64,000 bases of DNA from Silene conica (lineage: Eukaryota > Streptophyta > Magnoliopsida > Caryophyllales > Caryophyllaceae): the NCBI GenBank assembly GCA_029255685.2, contig CM055318.2, forward strand, positions 30,182,001-30,246,000, written 5' to 3'. The position numbers and the translations under genes were made by a program. The notes under the pieces were generated by a model that was given only the letters and a program-made list of their open reading frames with translations, did not search any database and had not been told where the DNA came from. This document shows, piece by piece, positions 59,260 through 64,000 of the stretch (the first letter of the stretch is position 1; the number at the start of each line of letters is the position of its first letter).

Positions 59260-60511
59260 TTTTTTTTTTTTTTTTTTTTGTTTTTGCCAGTGGTAAATAA
59301 AAGTCTTACATGCAAAGTGCACTTGATGCCAGATCATGTGCAATACTATTAAACCTACGTGGGATAAAAGATAAACTTAAACACTGAAAAGAAGCGACTA
59401 AGATGGTCCAGTCGTCAAGAATATCCTGGATATGGTGGTCCGGATCTTCCAAACCTGCTAGCTGTAGAATAGCTCCTAGGCAGTCCGAAGTGAGATGCAC
59501 GTGAGAGTATCCCCTATCCCGAGCCCACCGAGCAGCCGACAACAATCCCTTTGTCTCGGCCTGGAGTGCTGATTCCGCCCTGCATGGTTCATGGTAACGT
59601 CCCACCTCACCCCCGTTCTGATTGTAGGCCACAAAACCGATGGCCGCATCAAGAGTAGCCCTCCATCCCGCATCCACCATGATTTTAGTCATGTCACACG
59701 AGTCTTTCTGACCAATAAGAAAGAATTCCTTTCCATCAGCCATTTCCTTGACCTCAGACACAAACGACGCCTTCCCCGGCGAGGCTCCGTTCAGCGTGTC
59801 CACATCTCTTGCACTTGGCATACTAGAAAACTCAACATCATTCATCAACAAACGGTAAAGGTGTGCCACAGGAAAGCCACTGCCACGGAAAAGAACCGCA
59901 TTTCTTTGCTTCCAAAGATTCCATAGGGTGGCAACAAAGGTGCATATCTTCCATTTCCCATCTTCCATCTTACCCAACAAGCTAATCCAATTCGCTATCC
60001 ATTGTTGCACACCTAAATGATGTGCATTTTCCGTTCTTATGCCCAGAAGGGAACCAGCCCAGAAGCGCTTTGCAAAGTCACAATCCCGGAAGATATGATT
60101 CAAAGTTTCCACCTCTCCCTCTTTTTGACGGCATAGCCCACATCGCACAGGACCTGTAAAATTCCTGCTCCTCAGTTCTGATCCACAAGGAAGAGTATTA
60201 GTACAAACTTTCCAAAGGAAAACTTTCCACTTGGGCGGGATTTGAAGGTTCCACAATCGCCGACCCCCAAAGCTTCCAACAGCCTTGCTCATCCTTGACT
60301 TGTCTTTAGAGCTACCCTTCCTGTCAAAGAAATCCCTCCAAATGATACCATAACCACTCTTAACCGAGTAGATTCCATTTCTATTAAAAGGCCAATAGAC
60401 CCTGTCAAAGGAACGATAAGATGGAATAGGTATTGCAAGGATTCTGCTTCCCCAGGGCTCATCAAACAGGTGTTTAACCATCGAAACATTCCACTCACCC
60501 TAATCAGTGAC
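59260..60511 (-). mobile_element. LINE (L1-type) 3' end with zf-RVT and RNase H domains
   Basis: A T run at 59260-59279 is the poly-A tail read from the other strand. A 391-codon frame (60481 to 59306) encodes the C-terminus of a plant L1-type ORF2: the zf-RVT part (LWNLQIPPKWKVFLWKV, CGLCRQKEGEVETLNHIF, then RDC) and an RNase H-like domain with acidic residues in VDAGW, QAETKGL, LTSDCLG and AHDLA. The remaining ORF2, with endonuclease and reverse transcriptase, is not present because an Athila-type element interrupts at 60512. An in-frame stop lies just upstream of residue 1, so the copy was decaying. A domesticated RNase H gene is an unlikely alternative, given the tail. Confidence 0.85.
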
Positions 60512-63500
60512 TGATATGCTCTATTTTTATATACTTTTCATCCCCATTTTAGCTCATGTTTTATCATCGTTTACATTATTCTTCAATGTTTATTGAGCTA
60601 ATTCCGTGTTCTAGGTAATTTGTATGTGGTTTAGCGGTTTTTTTTAGGAATTTCGGATTTCTCTTGCATTTTGACATTTACCGAGTATCGGAGCTAACCA
60701 AAGTCGAGACAAGCATTCTTCGGGTAGTAGATGTGACGGAAAAAGAAAGAAAGTCAACAAAGAAGTCAACTCATGAAGAGCAAAATGTGCAAAGCATGAC
60801 AAAAGCGATCATTACATCATCCTTGCAACGTCACCCATGTTCCCAAATGTAAACAATTGAGCAAATACGGAGAACTTGGTCAGTGTTCTCACCCCGGTAG
60901 GGGTGGGCTGCCCCGGTATACCGGGGTGGCCTTGATCTCGCCATTTTTTGGTCCAGATTCAAAGAATGCATACGTCATGCTCTTGCCCCGGTCCGGGGTG
61001 GCTGCAATCTACTCCGTCTCCTCATCACTATAAATACCCCATGCTTTCATTCATCTCAAATCATCTCATCTAATCTAATCTTGGAGTGAACAACTCTTAG
61101 AATAAATTTTAGATTAGAAATCATTTTGAGCTTCATTAAGCTTGTAAGAAATACTCTAAGTCTTTCTTTATAAAAATAGTTCTTTGTTTATTCAAGCATT
61201 TCCCGAAGTTATTCGCATTTCATCTTCCGGGTTCTTATTCCGTTAATTCCCGGTATTATCTTTCTTTACGGTTTTATTTCATTATCGTCATTATGTTTAT
61301 CTTAGTTAATAGAATAGATAATCTAGTTCATAAAACCATGTGTGAGTAGTTTTTATATCTAGGGGGGGAAACCATGCTAGATTAGTTGTTAGGTCATGTT
61401 AAATTATTGATTTTGCATTATCGTATGGTTGGTTATATACATGCTTATTTCATTTGATTAATTTATGATTTTGACCATGATTATTGATAAATCATTATTC
61501 TCATCCTAAGACCGAAAGCCGGGATAGAACTTGATCGTTCGATAGTTGTAGTCATAGTCATAATTGTTAATTATTCTTATCCTAAGATCGAAAGTCGGGA
61601 TAGAATTAGGCATGGCATGTTATAGTATTTTGTTCCAATTTACGCGAGAGCTAATTGGTAATCAATCTACGGTTAAACTCTAGGCCGAGAGGAAATTGTT
61701 ATAAACCTAATCAACTATCGACAATGTATTTCTTTAATTTGACATGACTAAGCTCCTATATGCATGAGTAACCCCAATCCCCTAGATTCTCCCCTATAAT
61801 CGTTTACATCTTTAATTTTCATTTCTGTTTTACCTTAGTTAACCCAAATCATAACCAAATTCTTGTAACCGACCTTGATAGAGTTCTCTCCATAGCTAAT
61901 TACATTTACATCACCGTCTCCCTGTGGTTCGACCCCTTCTTCTCTATCTACATTAATTTGTATGTTAGTCAAGTCTAGGGACTTTTATCTTTGGCAGGTG
62001 TGCGATTAGCCTGGTCAAATTTTGGCGCCGTTGCCGGGGAACGCACGGTTTTATTTTTTGTGATTAGTAGAATTTTATCTTGTTTTTTTTTGTCTTAAGG
62101 AACACTTGTTCCTTGAGACCGTTACTTACAATCTCCCCTAGGTTGTTGTCTTATGCCCAGGTCTTCTCGAATTGGTGAACTTCTTCCCGTTGATCCCGAA
62201 CCCGAGAAGTCTTTGCGTAGGAGATTACGCTTCCTTAAGGAGGTTTCCGAAGCCGCAACTCTTGCGGAACTTGATAACATTCGAAGTTTTTATCTAGAGG
62301 ATCTCAGAAATCTTGAGGAAGAAACCTCTACTTCTCAACCACCAAAGGAAAAGATGGTGCGTTTGTCTGATCATTCCAAGCCCACTGCGGCTATGCTCCC
62401 AAGAGGAATAGTCACGTCTCAAATTGGTGCGGTAAACTTTGAAATCAAGCCGGCATTTATAAGCATTTTTGAAAGAAAACAGTTTGGGGGAACTCCTACG
62501 GAAGACCCCAACTTACATGTACAGAATTTTTGTGACTATTGCTCCATGATTCGGCAACCGGGTGTCACACAAGAGCAAATAAGGGAGATACTATTCCCTT
62601 TCTCCCTAAAGGACAAGGCCAAAGTTTGGATAAATAGCCTTGATCGAGTTGCATTGGGAATCAACGATTGGGATAGTCTAGCCCTTGCATTTTATCAAAA
62701 GTATTTCCCTCCTGAAAAAACACAACAACTAAGGAGCCAAATCACCGGTTTTCGCCAAAGTGGTCATGAAAGTCTACATGAGGCATGGGAAAGGTACAAA
62801 GAACTTCAAAGGGAATGTCCTCATCATGGTTTGGATTCATGGTTTCTTGCCATCACGTTTTACAATGGGTGTTGCGCAGAGTCTCGTCGAGTTTTGGACT
62901 CCGCAAACAATGGGAGATTCGATAATATAGATGTGGAGTTAGCTCACTCAACCATAGAATCTATGGCGGTGCACGACTCTCAATATGTCAACTCGAGAAA
63001 CATCCCATTAAAGGCAAAGGAAGAAGATCCCGGAATTGCTCTCTTGAAAGCTCAAGTAGCTCTTTTCCAAAGACAAGTCGAAAATCAAGGATCAAGTTCC
63101 TATCAACCTCATGAACAAGTAAACGTGACAAGTCAAGTTGTAGTATGTGAAGCTTGTGGAAGTGCGGGACACGGATTCCAAGAATGTAGAAGCAACATGG
63201 AACAAGTCAATGCCTACCAAAGCTTTAGGCAAAATTTCAACCCTTTTTCCAACAACTACAATCCGGGTACAAAGTTCCATCCAAATTTCTCCTACAAAAG
63301 TACAAATGTCCTTAACCCACCACCACCAAGACCACCACCAAGTACTACACCACCGGGTTTTCAAAATCAAGGACAAAAGAACCAGTTCCAACAAAACTTT
63401 CAACCTTTCCCTCAGCACCAATTTCCAAATCAACAACCATTTCCCCAACAACAATTTCAAAACCAACAAACTTTCTCTCATCAACAATTTCCAAATCAAC

Positions 63501-64000
63501 AATCATTCCAAAATCCACAATCTTTCCAAAATCCTCAGAATCAACAAGGTCCATCATCAAATCTCCAACAATTGAGTGAGATAAGAGCACTATTGGCCCA
63601 AGTAGCTGAGACACAATTGAACATGGCTTCCCACATTCAAAACACCGATCAAGCTGGGATGCTTCAATCAAAATGCTTGAGACACAAATCGCCCAACTTG
63701 CTACTTCTAACCCTCAAAGACAACAAGGCCAATTGCCACCTCAAGGAGCACAACCTCATGAACAAGTTAATGTCATCACTCTAAGGAGTGGTACCATCTA
63801 TGATGAACCTCCAATGCCCAATGATGCAAGTGAAAAAGTGGGTAAGAAAGACAATGGTGGAAACAAGGTTGATACCTCTAAAAAAAGTGAAGAGGAGTCA
63901 AAGAAGGATGATGACCCAATAGTGGTGGAAGATGTAGAGAAAGAGCCTCCAAAAGTGAATGACAAAGCTAAGGAGCCGGAGAAAATCCAAGTGCCATTTC
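60512..64000 (+). mobile_element. Athila-type gypsy retroelement, 5' LTR and gag, continues off the window
   Basis: The LTR is about 60512-62017 (starts TGATATGCTC, ends GGTCA) with a TATA-like CTATAAATACCCC near 61031 and two GC-rich palindromic modules near 60893-60940 and 60983-61011. A primer-binding site follows. The gag region from about 62.15 kb has a retrotransposon gag domain (FSLKDKAKVWINSL, FYQKYFPPEKTQQLRSQI, HEAWERYKELQRECPHHGL), a single zinc-knuckle-like CEACGSAGHGFQEC and a Gln/Pro/Asn/Phe-rich stretch. The part seen looks nearly whole, with about one break. It sits in the LINE and is younger than it. Confidence 0.92.
62023..62040 (+). other. Primer-binding site of the Athila-type element
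   Basis: TGGCGCCGTTGCCGGGGA matches the 3' end of plant tRNA-Asp, the primer used by the Athila lineage, and lies 5 bp after the LTR end. Confidence 0.9.

Noticed and set aside
63092-63671. Three long frames overlapping the gag Gln/Pro-rich stretch
   Set aside because: Shadows of a biased-composition region in other frames.

Overview
The window is nuclear DNA of a flowering plant, almost certainly a eudicot. It is AT-rich, has long introns with plant GT-AG splice sites, two host genes with clear plant orthologues, and a dense load of plant transposons (CACTA, hAT, MULE, Stowaway, Helitron, SINE, LINE, copia, gypsy/Athila). I cannot name the species. Caryophyllales is only an impression and rests on no decisive evidence.

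Layout. 1-13.6 kb is a nest of mobile elements: unassigned old DNA (1-1941), then a CACTA transposon (1942-9572, TSD TAC) that carries an open six-exon TNPA/Ptta-like gene and holds a second, deleted CACTA (2541-6356, TSD TCC). After it come a gypsy-type solo LTR (9948-11686, TSD ATAAG) split by a hAT MITE, and a decayed copia pol fragment split by a second copy of that MITE. 13.6-21.2 kb holds the glyoxalase I gene on the minus strand, with eight coding exons. The two upstream-most exons add an in-frame N-terminal extension that looks like a plastid transit peptide. A Helitron end lies only 66 bp upstream of its first ATG. 21.2-30.7 kb is repeat-rich: a Helitron split by a MULE MITE, a Stowaway, a Helitron helicase tail, and the 3' half of an Athila-type element bracketed by two outward-facing Helitron 3' ends.

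32.3-58.7 kb is one large plus-strand gene. Nineteen coding exons with consistent phases give 2081 residues. It is a MOM1-like silencing factor with a variant PHD finger, chromodomain, SNF2-like region without ATP-binding motifs, coiled coil, four 57-residue tandem repeats, a CMM2-like region and a C-terminal tail. Its introns hold a fold-back MULE MITE, a copia remnant with both LTRs, and a MULE-like element with a hAT inside it. 58.7-64 kb has a LINE 3' end on the minus strand, cut by an Athila-type LTR element that runs off the window.

The two host genes are functionally unrelated neighbours: methylglyoxal detoxification and maintenance of transcriptional silencing. MOM1 in Arabidopsis represses transposons, yet this homologue is itself full of them. 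I found no CRISPR array, rRNA gene or genuine tRNA gene. The most novel-looking items are the dual-start glyoxalase I, the recent 171-bp repeat expansion in the MOM1-like protein, the CACTA element with an intact accessory gene but no visible transposase, and GC-rich palindromic modules shared by three different LTR families.
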